Positions 1 to 11,932 of a DNA stretch of 64,000 bases are shown here, piece by piece. The notes under the pieces are model-generated. The model saw nothing but the letters and a program-made list of their open reading frames with translations. It had not been told where the DNA came from and made no database searches. The position numbers were made by a program, and so were the translations under genes. The stretch covers positions 1 to 64,000 of the forward strand of contig JAIWZP010000083.1 in assembly GCA_025201375.1 (NCBI GenBank), written 5' to 3'. Origin of the DNA: Gongronella butleri (taxonomy: Eukaryota > Mucoromycota > Mucoromycetes > Mucorales > Cunninghamellaceae). The first letter of the stretch is position 1. Every line of letters starts with the position of its first letter.

Positions 1-2706
1 AGTCGCGGCCGTCCAGGGTGACACAAAGCGGGCCAAGCGCTTAAAATTGGTATCGGCTGGGTCTGTTCCTTTTGTCTCAGGTTGCAAGAGCGTGTTCGTG
101 CATGACAAACGAATCTAGGGCTACTTTTAGCTAGGTTTGTCACTCGGAAGGTCTCATGCTCGCTCATCGTCGATGGGATCGCCGTTTTTATCGCACGCTG
201 CGTCATCGGTTCCAAGGGAAAAAATTGGCCCACGACACAACAATTGACCGCTTTTGGCAAGCCGGCCGCCCTGTTTGCATGTCGCCAACGGGTGTCATTG
301 ACTCATTCAAACATGATATCATTCAGCGCAATCACGCAGGGAGACCGAGGGCACTCCATTTCTCATTGTTTTTGCTTTTTAGGAGATGCGGCGTCTGCAA
401 AAGGCAAGTCGCATTTGCTCTGGATGCCGAAAAAGGGCAATCTCCGAGCATTGGGACATGAATTGGCTTGACAGGCTCGTTTCCAAGCAAAAAAAAAAAA
501 AAAGGAGGCAATCTTTGCACAGTAATTTTTTTTTAAAAATGGCACCCTGTTTTTCATATACTGCGCGCCTCCACGCGCATCACATGGTTCCCTATCTTGA
601 TGTCACCCTGCATCCCCATCTCAGCGAGTCCTGGTCCCCCTTTTGACTCGCTTTTTCTTTTTTTTTTTTGCGTGCGTGTGTATGCGCGTGTGTTTTTTTT
701 TTATCTCCTTTTTTCATGTTGTTGGTCAAAGCATCGGCTGCCGCGTCATGGCGAAATGAAAAAAAAAACAAAGAGAATAAAAGAGCTCATCTCAAAATAT
801 AAAAAAATGGGGATAATGGGGGGGTATCATCATTTTGCTTCCTTGGCAAAGACACGCGATGACCGGTCTGCCAATGATTATGGAACTTTGTTCCGTGTCT
901 CGGGACCACGCGCGCTAGTCGATCCCTCGGCGGTTCCAACCACATTGGCCGTTTGGCATCGGTCCTTGCGAGAAAACGAGAAAAAAAAAAGAGAAAAAGC
1001 GAGACAATGACGGCGTCGTATGCATCTTTCACCACCTCCTCGCGTCGTCTCCCCCTCGTTTTTTTTTTACCCCTTGGACATCTCACACTCCTTCCCCCCA
1101 ATTGCCATCTCCCTTCATTTTTTTTTAGCCTTAACACTCCTTGTTTGTTCTCTCGACCTCATTTGTACACGAACAATGACATTGAAGCTCGTAAAATCGC
1201 GCGAAACACCGTCGCCGCTTGTCGGCCGACACTTGCGCGCTCACCACTTTTTGCTAAATTCAACGCGACACGTACGGGGCATCATATAAAAGCACGCAGA
1301 GACGTGTCACGAGACCACACCATGCATCCAAATCAGCGAAAAAGCGCGTCATTCACAGCCAATCGCTAAATTAGGCGATCCCGCTGCATTAAAGAGACAA
1401 TGACTGTCGCTCGCTTCTTTGGACGGGGGAAAAAGGCAATGAGATGCGATCACCACCCTTTCATTGCGAATTGAATTGGGGGGGAGGAAGCAGGGCTCTG
1501 ACGAGGCAAAATAATGAATGTCCAGAGATTTGGGTTTGCTTCGCTCATTAAGTAGGCTGCCTTTTTAGCTCGCATGATCAGGGTCAAAAAGGAGAGGAAA
1601 AAGTGCCTGGTGGCCGGATGAAGGGGGACAAAGGGAGGGGGAAAGAGAAGAGAGAGAGAGAATCAGGTAAAAATGAGGGAGACGGCGGAGAAGCGCAAAT
1701 GACAGGGTACAAGGCAACGCAAACTTTGTGCACAACAAGCTTTTAGAATGAAAGACGGGGCTAGATGCATAAAAGTATCATGGGAAGGTGTGCGGCACCA
1801 TGACAAGCGACCCTTGGGCGATTTGCATCTCGCCATGCCTCCCGCCTCGCCTCCTTGTTGAACGTGATTTCCATGTTTGCAGTGAATCCGAAAGAAAGAA
1901 CGCAAGTGTTCTCTTTTCCCTCCTTTTCCATGCAGAGCAAATGCCCAAATGGCGCTCGAAGAGCTTCCATTTCATCTTTTTTGCCATATTCTCTTTGTTT
2001 TCATCCGACAAATGAAAAGAAAGGGGTGTTGTGTGGATCAGGCAGGAGCCGATTGAACGTGTGGATGATGAAAAATGGTGCCACTGGCATTCCAAGCCTT
2101 TCCAATGGCCAAATTGGAGAGCCAAGGGGCCATCCAGGGTAAGCGACAACATCAGCAAAAAAAAAAAAAAAAAAATAGAGATTGGCAATGGATCGTCATC
2201 ATCACCCTACATGGCCAGACTTGCTCATGACCCGTTGCCAACATGAGATCAGGTCGCCGTCGAGAAATTAGGGGTCCAGCAAGCTACATTTGGACATGAG
2301 GAAAGAGTGATGGTGGGAGGGATGAGCGCGCGACGTGTCTTTTTTTTTTTTCTGTGGGGGGAGAGAACAGATGAAATGAGCGAGAAAGTGCGAGAGCAAG
2401 GGGGGCATGGCGAATGAGGGGCATGAGGGGGGCAAGGCTGGCAGGTGATATGGGGTGGTGGGGAGGGGGAGATACGAATTGACTGCATTAGACAAAGAGA
2501 AATAAAGCTGGGCGAGAAGCAAGCATTAAAGGCCCCAGGTCCCATCCTTCTCAATTGACTCTTTTTTTTTTTCCTTGTTTCCCTTTCCCTTTCTCTTTCT
2601 CCATTTTTTTTTCTTTTTGCTTTTTTTTTGTTTCATTCTTTCTGCGTTTTTCTTTTTTTTTTTTTGTTTTTTTTCATTTTCCCCTTTTTTTCCTTGACGA
2701 TCATCG
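1..2706. other. Left-end stretch without a recognised gene
   Basis: No reading frame here shows a recognisable domain or a convincing exon chain. The sequence is rich in A and T runs and purine or pyrimidine tracts. A TATA-like TATAAAA lies near 1284-1290 with no obvious gene after it. From about 2560 to 2700 the plus strand is almost pure pyrimidine, which is typical of the 5' leader just before fungal start codons, and it runs into the start of the next gene. Confidence 0.5.
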
Positions 2707-4389
2707 ATGAACATTTGTGATCTTCTCTCGCCGGCGCCGGCTGCGCAGGTGCGCGTGCGGCGGTTTGATACGTCTGCCGCGATCCATGACGATGATTTGA
2801 TGTCTGTTTGGGAGCAATTGCTGTTTCAGAGCGGATTTCGGCTCAAGGCGATGCAAGAGCGCAATACATTGACGGACGCGGTGCTGTCACCCTTGGACGC
2901 GCCGCCGACGCGTGATTTGCAGCGCGTTCTTGGTGCTGGGACCATGTCGTATGTGCGCGACACGCCGATGCACATCAAGGTGATTGGGCGGCATATGAAT
3001 GGGTCGTTCCGTTGCCACATTGGCACAGGCAAGGCGTCGCGGCCAATTCAATCTCAAGAATTGCAGGATCAGATGCAATTGCTGGCCGTGTTTTTCAGGT
3101 GCAACAACAGCAAGTCGCAAATGGTGTCGCCGGATTTCATCTTTTTCCCAACATGGTTATTTCATCTGTTCCGGTACACCCAGCACGGCGCCACACCGGG
3201 TCGTACTGACGTGCGCTTCCTCGAAGACGCGTCCATGGCCAAGGAGGATCACATTTATCGTTTGAATCACGTCCTCAACACGCTCTTCCGCTTCAATCTG
3301 CACCGATTCCGCCTTCGCCAGTTGTGGGAAACCGTCGCACTTGCGAATTTCTTGTTCATGCGCATTGGTCTAGATCGCACGACGCCTGTCGATACGTTGC
3401 CCATGCAATTGCTGCCTGCCGCCTACAGTGCCCTTCTCAACACAATGACATCGCCACGCCCGGCCAAATCGCGGTCCAATTGCGTCAATTGCAACACCAA
3501 ACCTGCGTCCAGACGCAAGCTGTGCGTCGCTTGCTACCGTTACCAGCTCAAACACAAGGCGCCGAGACCATTGCGCCTGATTGTTGCCAACAGATACGGG
3601 TTACGCGCCAATAGCCACATGGATCCCGAATCGGCGGCCAATTCGTCCACGACCGACCTTGCAGACGCGACTGACCACACGGACGACCACATTCAGCGAC
3701 CAAAACAAGCGAAAAAGGCACCTGTTTACGGCAAGAGCTGCGCCAATTGCGGTGTGCACGAGACGCACCAATGGTATCGCAATTTGTGTGGCCAGGGCCA
3801 TTGGTGCGAGACATGCAAAAGCTACTATTTGCGCCACAGCAAGGTCCGTCCTGCCGAGCTGTTTCTCAAGGCTGCCAAGCGCAAGGTCGACGTGCGATCG
3901 TTATTTTGGCATGGCAACGACGACGACGACAATATCAACAACGAAATCGACGACGACCACACCGAAAGGGGTGGTGACAATTACCAAACAAACGACAATG
4001 ACCAAGATGCATGGATCATCACCACCTCGGGCGCAAAAATCCCCAATTGGGTGCCTTCGGGTTGCCGACCTCATCTGTACCACCCACGACACCGCGGCAC
4101 CGCCCCTTCGAGTGCCGCGTCTCATGACTCTCAAGACACAACCACCCATTCGCATCAAATTTATCACCAGACGCGCCATCAATCGGTTGAACGTCGACAA
4201 CATGGCCACTACGTGCTGCCACCTGTCGTCTTGACAGACACTCATCAATGCACAAGCCCCGCCAGCATTGACTCGCCCATCACACCACCCATTCAATCGT
4301 CCCCAGCCGCATCCACCAAGGCCTTGGTTTCTCCAACTTCGTTCCACCCTCAAGAGAGCTTTTACGACCTGTGGATCAACTGCGAATAG
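2707..4389 (+). CDS. GATA-like double zinc-finger protein
   Basis: This is a single-exon frame of 560 residues that starts directly after a long pyrimidine tract. Two zinc-finger-like segments are visible. The second, with cysteines at about 345, 348, 367 and 370, is C-X2-C-X18-C-X2-C with a Trp at 356 and a Y-x-L-R-H-x-x-x-R-P tail, as in GATA fingers. The first, cysteines about 259, 262, 273 and 276, is C-X2-C-X10-C-X2-C with a short loop but nearly the same tail, so it looks like a shortened copy. An Asp/Asn-rich stretch lies near 405-435, and the C-terminus is rich in His, Ser, Thr and Pro. The N-terminal 250 residues match no family I recognise. Nuclear DNA binding is inferred from the second finger; the short first finger may not bind DNA. 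No target can be named. Confidence 0.8.
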   Translation: MNICDLLSPAPAAQVRVRRFDTSAAIHDDDLMSVWEQLLFQSGFRLKAMQERNTLTDAVLSPLDAPPTRDLQRVLGAGTMSYVRDTPMHIKVIGRHMNGSFRCHIGTGKASRPIQSQELQDQMQLLAVFFRCNNSKSQMVSPDFIFFPTWLFHLFRYTQHGATPGRTDVRFLEDASMAKEDHIYRLNHVLNTLFRFNLHRFRLRQLWETVALANFLFMRIGLDRTTPVDTLPMQLLPAAYSALLNTMTSPRPAKSRSNCVNCNTKPASRRKLCVACYRYQLKHKAPRPLRLIVANRYGLRANSHMDPESAANSSTTDLADATDHTDDHIQRPKQAKKAPVYGKSCANCGVHETHQWYRNLCGQGHWCETCKSYYLRHSKVRPAELFLKAAKRKVDVRSLFWHGNDDDDNINNEIDDDHTERGGDNYQTNDNDQDAWIITTSGAKIPNWVPSGCRPHLYHPRHRGTAPSSAASHDSQDTTTHSHQIYHQTRHQSVERRQHGHYVLPPVVLTDTHQCTSPASIDSPITPPIQSSPAASTKALVSPTSFHPQESFYDLWINCE

Positions 4390-5225
4390 CGCGTTTTTTT
4401 TCGCGTTTTCGCCTCGTTTTGCCTCTCCCCCCCCCTTTTTTTTTCCCTTTCGTATATACGTCACCAAGCCCTTTTTTTTTAGCACCGCGCTCCTTGTCTA
4501 GCTACCCCAATTGCTCTTCAAAATCCTCCAATTCTTTTTTTGGCACCTTTTTGCCCCCCTTGATCTCCTCATTCTCCTATTCATTCATATGTAAATTCAC
4601 CCTCATGCTTGTTTCCCCTGTCTCTCGCTTACCAAAAAGCCATTCCATGGCCTGCCCCTGCTACGTGTTGACATTTTTATGCCCAGCCAGACCCTTTTTG
4701 TACATGACCCTGTTGTATACACCCCCATTGTAGCCCTTTTTTTTCCCATTACCTGACCTTCATTTTTGTAAATTTCTGCCTCTTTGCTCCTTTTTTTTTC
4801 ATCTTAATTATGCCACGTTGATCACAACCCATCACAATCATATATCCCAACCAAATAGTAAAAAATTGACCTCTCTCTCTTCCTTTTTTTTTTTTAAAAA
4901 AAACTGGAGCGCGAGCGATTCTCACGTCGTTCTGAGTTGTGCGTAACCATTGCCTCACCCCACGTGGGATTTGCAAGTTGAAGAGCAAATGAAATCGTCG
5001 GATCTCCGCGCCATGCGACGCAATTAAACCTTTTATTATAGATCATGACGTCGCTTTGCTTGCTCGTGATGCTGTTTTTGAGGATCGAGGGGATTTTTAT
5101 TTCGCAGGGTTTAAAAATACAATTGGGGATAGGGGGAAGAGGGCGGTGAGGGGGGTAAGCAGATACATGAAACTATGACGAGAGGGAGCGCGACGCGTCG
5201 TGTCGCGCGGAAATCGAAAAAGTGG
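4390..5225. other. Convergent intergenic region
   Basis: This holds the 3' ends of the GATA-like gene (plus) and the bZIP gene (minus). It has many short T and A runs. I see no conserved protein or RNA in it. Confidence 0.5.
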
Positions 5226-5339
5226 TTAAAAAGTAAAGACATTGGGCGATGTGAGCTTGGGCAGTGACTCCATTAGATCCAGCACGACATCTGCGAGAAA
5301 AAAAGTAAGAGAGAAAAAAAGATGAGCGTTCATCTTCTT

Positions 5340-5376
<37 letters not shown>

Positions 5377-7680
5377 AGAGCATATAAAAGGACTCACCCA
5401 GAGGCACATCGTCGCAGCGGATGCCTGGATCGTCCATGGTGGATTCCCAGGGATCCTTGCCATTGGCCTCCTTGTCCGTGAGCGACTTTCGCTCGTCCTT
5501 GTCGGTCAATGTCACGGGCGGGAAGAGATGCGCATATTTTTCACGTTCAATATACATCTTTTTGCGCTGGAACAGCATGCGCGACAGCGTCTTGCCCTGC
5601 CCAATGGCAAGCTCAATGGCATTGTCGATGCGTTTTGCTATAGGAGGGGCAAAGGAGCAAAATGGGCAAAAATAAGCAAAAAGACTGGCATTTTTTCTTC
5701 TTTGCAAGGTTTTCTTACGTCGGTGATTGGGCATGAGGAACCAATATTTCTGGAAAAACACGGGCGGCACATACCAGCAGTCGGAATTGCCAAGATCGCC
5801 ACCGAGAAAGACACAATGCTTGATCAGGAACGAAAACAGGGCATTGGCATCGTAAAAGCCTTGGAAGATGATCATATGGTCGCGTATCGTGGGGCCAGGC
5901 ACACTGTCGATGCGCGCATCATGAGGTACATGTCGCTGGAGCTCGGCTGCACAAAGAAAAAGTTTAAAAAAAAGATAAAAATAATAAGAATCAACCATCA
6001 TGTTACTCAAGTGTTGCGTGCAACACCGCCCTTTTTTTTGGGGGGGGGAGGGAGAGGGGATGAGGGGGATGTGACAGAGGAGCCCATTGCGAGCATAAGG
6101 GCATGGGGAGCAAAGAATGATCCTGTTTGGTCCCGGGATCCATTTCGCGCATCCCTTTTTTTTCCCCTCCCGTTCCAATCCTCCTTCTCGGCACACACGT
6201 ACACACGCGTGTCACACACATATACAGCTCTTCTCCCCCGCAATTTGGCACAAAACCCAACATGTTGGTCCATGCCCAACGTGGTAAAATCAAGGGCGCG
6301 CCTACCCCACACTTTTTTTTTGCATGTGGTTGGTGCAACAAACTTACTTGGTGTAAAGACCGATTTGCTCGTTGGCTTGCCGCGATTCATGTTGCGCAAA
6401 AAGTTGATGGCATCGACGGCGGACATGGGCGGGAAGCATTGGCGTGGCTGGTCAGGTATAAGGGAGGAGGATGTCATGAACATGTTGCCATTGTTGTGCA
6501 TTTGCTGCTGTTGCTGCTGTTGCTGCTGTTGCTGCTGCTGCTGCGGCGACGGCGATGGTGATGACGACCACGATGGCTGTCTCTGGAACATATTGAAGCC
6601 ATTGGGTGCCATCGACGATGGTGGGGACGTGTGATTTTTGTCAAATGAGGCCATAAAGTCAGTCGCGTGTGCTGGTGGCGTGGAAAGAAACGCATAGGCA
6701 TTGTCGTTGGGCGACCCAAAGGGCGACGATGCGACCATTGGGTTGAATGGATGGCTGGCCGTGGCGGATGGCGTGTTGAGCGGGATCTTTTGCGAGGGTG
6801 GTGCTTGTGTCTTTGTATTTTGTGGTGGTGGTGGTGGTGCCTGGGACGGCACGTGCGGCGTGGAAGCATACATGGAGCTTGTCGTGGAAGAGGGCGACGG
6901 TGTGGAGATGGGGATGGTGGCGGGCGACGACGAGGAAACAAAGCCATTGAGCGAATGGACCGATGGCGGTGGTGGCGATGGATTGGCCATGTAGGCATTG
7001 AGATCCTCGGGCGATTCAGAGATTATTTGCATGTTTTTGTCGAGGAAGAATTCCAGGCTCTGTGGGATGCCCTCGGATCGCGATTGCGTGACAATGTCCG
7101 AGCCCACGGCATCCACGGCGCCGGTGTTCCAGAATTTGGGCACATTCACCCCATGCGACAGACACGCAAGCTTCAGCGTCAACACCCACCCCTTGAGAAA
7201 GTTGTTCTCGTACCGCAGCTCGTTCACCGTCCGCTGGAGCGCATTCGCCTTGCGGATCGCCGCGTCGCGTTGATGCATGCATTTTTTGATGTTGTTCTCG
7301 GCCTCCTTCATCTCACGCCGCTTGCGCTCGCGAAATCTAATATAAAAAAAAGCACAATTGGGGTGAGAAAAGCAATAAAAAAAAAGCAGAAACAGGGGCT
7401 CAAGTCGCCCAGGAAAAAAAAATAAAATAAAATAAAATAAAAAAAAGAGCCCAATTCGTGTAGAAAAAGAGCAATGGGGGCCCAATTTGTCTGGAAAACA
7501 AAAAAAGATAGAGGAAACATACGCTCGTTGTGCCTGTCGGTTCTGTGCTTTGCGCTGTTGAGGCGACGGCGGGTTGGGTTTGCGCCCCGGCTTTTTGCGT
7601 GGGCGAATTGGCCGGCCGTGCTCGTCGACCGTGCCGAGTTCCACTTCTGGGTCAAAGTATTCAAAGTTGATCTCGCTCAT
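5226..7680 (-). CDS. bZIP transcription factor with DUF3425-like C-terminus (copy 1)
   Basis: Five exons on the minus strand: 7523-7680, 6348-7336, 5719-5946, 5398-5637 and 5226-5290. They join in frame to 559 residues. The basic region carries the Yap/Pap1-type N-x-x-A-Q-x-x-F-R signature at about 47-55, and intron 1 splits the Ala codon just before the Phe. A leucine zipper-like segment follows to about 115. The middle is Ser/Pro-rich with a CAG-coded glutamine run (about 6499-6542). From about residue 383, exons 3 and 4 resemble the DUF3425 region of fungal bZIP proteins (His-Asp-x-Arg-Ile-Asp, Arg-Asp-x-Met-Ile, then a Trp-rich part). Nuclear regulator by inference; the target pathway is unknown. 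It is paralogous to the bZIP at 9776-11932, sharing the split-Ala intron position. Intron 4 holds a 34-nt A run. Confidence 0.88.
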
Positions 7681-8455
7681 AAGACTGCAAGGAGGCGAAT
7701 AGAAAAAAATATATAATACAACAAAGAGGAGAGAGAGGGGGGACGGAGACAAGGAGCAAAAAGAGAGGAGAAACGGGGAGAATAGGTGCTATTTTACGAC
7801 CAAGGGCTCGTTTAATAATATACAAAGGGGACTGGGGAGGGGGACAAGGGAAGGAGAGGAGTGGCTAGTGAAAGGAAAGAAAGAAAGGAAAAAACAAGAC
7901 AAAAGAGAGATAAAGAACAATGGCCCAGCTTTTGCGCCCAGCTGTTCATAAAAAAAAAAAAAACGAGAAAAGCCCAGCCCAAGGATCCCAATTCATCCAT
8001 TGGACACACGCGCGCACAGAAGCACGCACACACACACACACACACACACACAGGTTGGCCCGGGATGAAAAAAAAAAAAAAAAAAGAGCTCGTTTTCGTT
8101 GTTTTTCCTTTGGAGCACATGGTCTTCGCCTGTCGGACAGACTTTGTGTCACATCAATGGAGAAAACAAGCACATGAAAATGCTGTCGCGCCGTGTGCCG
8201 TGCCCCTCCTCCAACCAATCCCTTCACCAAGGATCAGGGGTGCAACGCCTTTTTTAGGCATATAGGCTATTCCCGCATTTTTGAATTCAATTCATCGAAA
8301 TCTAATTGCAATGAGATGAGTCTCCAGGGGGTCCATCCATTCTGTCCTCACCATTCTGCCAAACGACATTATAAAAGACGCGGTCCAAAACGCACTTGAA
8401 TGGGGCTTCTTTTTGTATTGATCTTTATATTTGTAAAACTCACCTTTTGTAAACA
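7681..8455. other. Divergent promoter region between bZIP copy 1 and wall-protein gene
   Basis: This serves as upstream region for the minus-strand bZIP and the plus-strand wall protein. It contains a CA repeat near 8028-8053 and A runs. No conserved coding sequence is seen. Confidence 0.5.
8370..8376 (+). promoter_or_regulatory. TATA-like box of the wall-protein gene
   Basis: TATAAAA lies 80-86 nt before the ATG at 8456, at a plausible distance for a short-leader, strongly expressed fungal gene. Seen directly; its function is inferred. Confidence 0.4.
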
Positions 8456-9278
8456 ATGCAATTGACCCGTCTCTCTCTTGTGGCTCTTGTCGGTCTCGTT
8501 GCTCACTGCTACGCCGCGTGCGAGTGTGACGCCAGAGATCAACCTTGTATTGACTCTTGTGGTAAGGGCGGGCTAAAAAGGCGACACACACCGCCAACAA
8601 CTCTAAATTCTTTCTTGTACCACGGCCAAAATAGTGACAGAAGCCAATAGTTGTGTCACTGGATGCAAGGGCGACACCGCTTGCTACGAGTCATGCATTG
8701 ACGATAATTGGTAATAAAAAAGCGAAAAAGAAACGAACGTGACCTCTCAAATGCCAAACAATTAGGCCATCCGGCGACATGTTTGAACAATCCGGCCTGT
8801 CACATTCCAAGCCAAATATCAATAGCGACAGCGATGAAGAAAAAGATAACAAGAACAAGAACAAAGATGGCAAAGATGGCGGAAAGGATGAAAAGAATGA
8901 CAAGAATGACAACATGAGCAGCTCAGACAACAAGAATTCGCCCTCAATGGCATCGCCCATCTCGGTCATGACAACCCCGGGAGGTAAAAAAAAAAAAAAA
9001 AAAAAAAAGTGGACAGAAGGAAAGAAAGCGAGGAAAAACACGTGCATTGACTTTTTTTTTTTTTTTCTCGGCGCGTCCTTTTTTTTTTTCTTTTCTCTCG
9101 GCAATTAGCCATGGCGTCGGCATCATCTGGCCCCATGTCAACCATGCCTGCGAGTAACACGGCACTCGCGTCACCCGCCATGGCAAGCAACAACCTCATG
9201 TCCAAGGCCCCAAGCGTGCCATTACCCGTGACATTGCTCGTTGGTGCTCTTTTGCTTGCATTGATCCCTCAAGCATGA
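8456..9278 (+). CDS. Small GPI-anchor-type cysteine-rich secreted protein
   Basis: Four short exons (8456-8561, 8635-8710, 8766-8983, 9109-9278) join in frame to 189 residues; no single frame shows the gene. Residues 1-20 form a signal peptide ending in a Cys-Tyr-Ala-Ala cleavage-like site. A compact cysteine-rich module follows (about 22-60, eight or nine Cys, including a Thr-Ala-Cys-Tyr-Glu-Ser-Cys motif). Then come a Lys/Asp/Asn-rich linker, a Ser/Met/Ala-rich stretch with likely O-glycosylation, and a hydrophobic C-terminal tail ending Leu-Ile-Pro-Gln-Ala-stop. A signal peptide plus hydrophobic tail is the layout of GPI-anchored wall or plasma-membrane proteins. Candidate anchor sites are the Ser-Asn-Asn residues before the tail. 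The cysteine module resembles small secreted proteins I associate with mucoralean fungi, but I cannot name a function. Confidence 0.8.
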
Positions 9279-9775
9279 GCCATGAGCACCCCGCTCGTCT
9301 TTTTTTTTTCACTTTCTCCCTCTTATTCTCCAGCCCTATGAAATAAACACTATTTTTATTTTTATTTTTATTCCATCTCGATCTCCAGTCGCGTTCGCTC
9401 CATCTTGATTTTTTTTTTCGCGCGTGTGACGCGACAATTTTGGGCGTGAGTGGATCAGGTGATGCAGGTTCTCATCCATTTTCACTCGCCTTTGCGCTCT
9501 AAAGACATTTTAATTTGTGTGTGAACAAAAAGAGAGAGGGAAGGACAGGGGCAACAATCATTGGTGACACAGAAAGTAGCCTATTTTGATGGGACTCGGG
9601 CGGCCGGGTCGATTGGCAAGGTTTCAACTGTGCAGCCAATTTGATCTCAGGTCGTCTTGGGTGCGAGCGAAAAACGCAAGACGACCTTGTTTCTTTTTTC
9701 TCTCTCGTTTTTTTTTTTTTTTCTCTCTCTTTTTCCCGTCTTTTTTTTTGTTGTTTTATCCTGGTTCCCAACAAG
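9279..9775. other. Intergenic, wall-protein 3' end to bZIP copy 2 leader
   Basis: AAATAAAC near 9340 probably serves polyadenylation of the wall-protein gene. A pyrimidine tract from about 9690 leads into the next start codon. No further gene is seen. Confidence 0.5.
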
Positions 9776-11932
9776 ATGGACTCGTACTTGTCATCAATTG
9801 ACGACTATATTCAAGAGCAGGATATGCAGCAGCCACCTTCGCAGCAGCAGCAGCAGCAGCAAGGGGCCTTTTTCCAGCAACAAGCATCGCAACAACAGCA
9901 ACAACAGCAACCGCAACAGGCGCCATTTGACGTGTGGGGTTCCTTTGGGCCTGATGGCTTTCCGCATCAATCGCCCCCATCACAAGCCGCCGCGTCCATG
10001 TACATTCCCATGGATTTCTCGCAACCCCCTGCTGCTCCGGGCATGTCGTACCCGATGGCGCCCAATGCGTTCATGGCACCGCCACCACACGGCCAATTGC
10101 CACCTGGCCAAGGCTTCCCGCCCCTTCCTGGCTTTGACATACACGGCAATCCCATCAAGATTCGCAAGAAACCAGGCAGAAAGCCAAATCCAGCATCGCC
10201 GGCTCTGCGAAAGGCCCAAAATCGAGCCGCTCAGCGCGCGTACGTGTCCTTTCCTTTTTTTTTTTTTTTTTTTTTTTTCTTTTTTCCTTGTGTGTGTGTG
10301 TGTGCAACCCTCGCACGTACTCGCCGACAATTTCCCACATGACATGAATTTGGCAACAGCTCATCCTTTTTTTTAATTTTTTTTTTGGGGGGACCCAGTT
10401 TCCGTGAACGCAAGGAGCGCCACCTCAAGGATTTGGAAAACACTATCAAGACGCTGCGCGAGCAACGCAATTCGACGGCCAAAGAGCTGAAAAAGTCGCG
10501 CAATCGACTGGAAATGTATCGCGTGGAGCTGTGGTATCTGCGTGGTCTGCTGATCACGCTTCAATTCATGTGTATGCACCACAATATCGATCTGCCGCCA
10601 CATATGCCTTATCTTGCTGAGGAAACCCTGATTGACATGGCAAAGACGCATCCACATGCGATTGAGGCGTATGTCAATGCCTATACACGTAACAATCGCC
10701 ACTTGAAAAAGCCCAATCTGTCTGCACAGCTTGCAGCCATGGACGATCGCGACTCCAATGCATCGCCCACGCCACCACGTGGTGCTGCTGCGCCCACTTC
10801 TATGTCTTCGTCGTCGGCGGCAGCCGCTGGTATCCAAGAGAATGGTACACAGGGTGGTGCAATGGCCGCCAAGACACCCAATGCCGATGGCCAGGCAATG
10901 GACCATGATGGCAACAACAATGGACATGTGCACCATCAGCAGCAATACCACCCGTCGATTGTGGACGACATGACGTCGGGCAACCATAGCAGCCTGCCGC
11001 CTTTGATACCTCCTCCCGACGATGATAACCAGCACCACGCCATGACGATCAAGCAGGAAGAAGATCACGACGATGTGACCATGGCCGACGATCGTGAGGC
11101 GTCCGTGGCGTCTTCTGGTCAACAACAACAGCGCAGTGTCACGCCCTTTTCCCACGAAGACGTGGCAAAATGGACAATAGACGATGCCGAGGATGACGAC
11201 GACGACGATTCGCAAAAACAGGCAAACTCCATTTCCAGCATGGGCGCCATCCAGCGCATCCGTTTGCAATTGCGTGTCCAGTCGACCCTGTCCAGGATAA
11301 GCAGCGACAAGATGCCGTCCGCGCGTTTGCAGCCTACATTGTTGCAGCTATCCATTCCGCACGACCCGCGCATTGACCTGATTCCCGCGCCTCAGATGCG
11401 TGACCGCATGATCATCTTCCGCGACCAAATGGATTACGACAGCTGCTTCAGCTTGCTGCTCAATGGCGCCATTTATCACGGCGGCGACCCCACCCTGAGT
11501 CAGAGTTGGGAATTGCCACCCTCGTTCCACAGCGAGTACTGGTTCCTCACCTCACGCTACGATATCGACACCACCAATCGCTGGCGCAGAATCAAGGGAT
11601 TGACAGAAATCCCCCCAGGTGCCCCGGATCGTCATTGGACACCACCCCCTCCCTCGCGTGGCGCCGTCGACACGCCGTCCACTGCAACGCTCATGGACCC
11701 AACAGGCATGTTCTCCCCAGAACACCACTCCCAGGGCTCAGCCACAGGCGCACCATCTCCACACGCACAAAATGACCCCACCCTGGTCAAACACCCGTTG
11801 TACGACAAGGTGTTGGGGGTCGGCTCGCCCCCAGAATCACGCCCACCCATCACATCGCCCACATTAGATATCATGATGACCATGATGCAGTCTTTATCAA
11901 GCGGTGAACACGACCAACATTCACATCCATAG
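9776..11932 (+). CDS. bZIP transcription factor with DUF3425-like C-terminus (copy 2)
   Basis: Two exons, 9776-10239 and 10399-11932, encode 665 residues. The N-terminus has CAG/CAA-coded glutamine runs (residues about 22-50) and a Pro/Met-rich part. The basic region has the N-x-x-A-Q-x-x-F-R signature at about 149-157, interrupted by an intron in the same Ala codon as in copy 1. A zipper-like heptad segment follows. The middle is acidic and His/Asn-rich. At about 430-590 there is a DUF3425-like region with Pro-His-Asp-x-Arg-Ile-Asp, Arg-Asp-Arg-Met-Ile-Ile-Phe and Ser-x-Trp-Glu-Leu-Pro-Pro motifs. Likely a nuclear dimeric regulator. Copies 1 and 2 are only 2.1 kb apart and probably arose by local duplication; copy 2 has lost, or never gained, the three introns found in the C-terminal half of copy 1. 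Confidence 0.9.

Noticed and set aside
5330..6196. 288-residue minus-strand frame as a separate gene
   Set aside because: It runs through two introns of bZIP copy 1, and its parts match that gene's exons 3 and 4 once spliced.
8028..8053. CA repeat as a telomere-like or regulatory element
   Set aside because: It is a plain dinucleotide microsatellite of about 12 units, without higher-order structure.
10373..11269. 298-residue minus-strand frame opposite bZIP copy 2
   Set aside because: It is the reverse shadow of the bZIP coding strand; the plus strand has clear domains.
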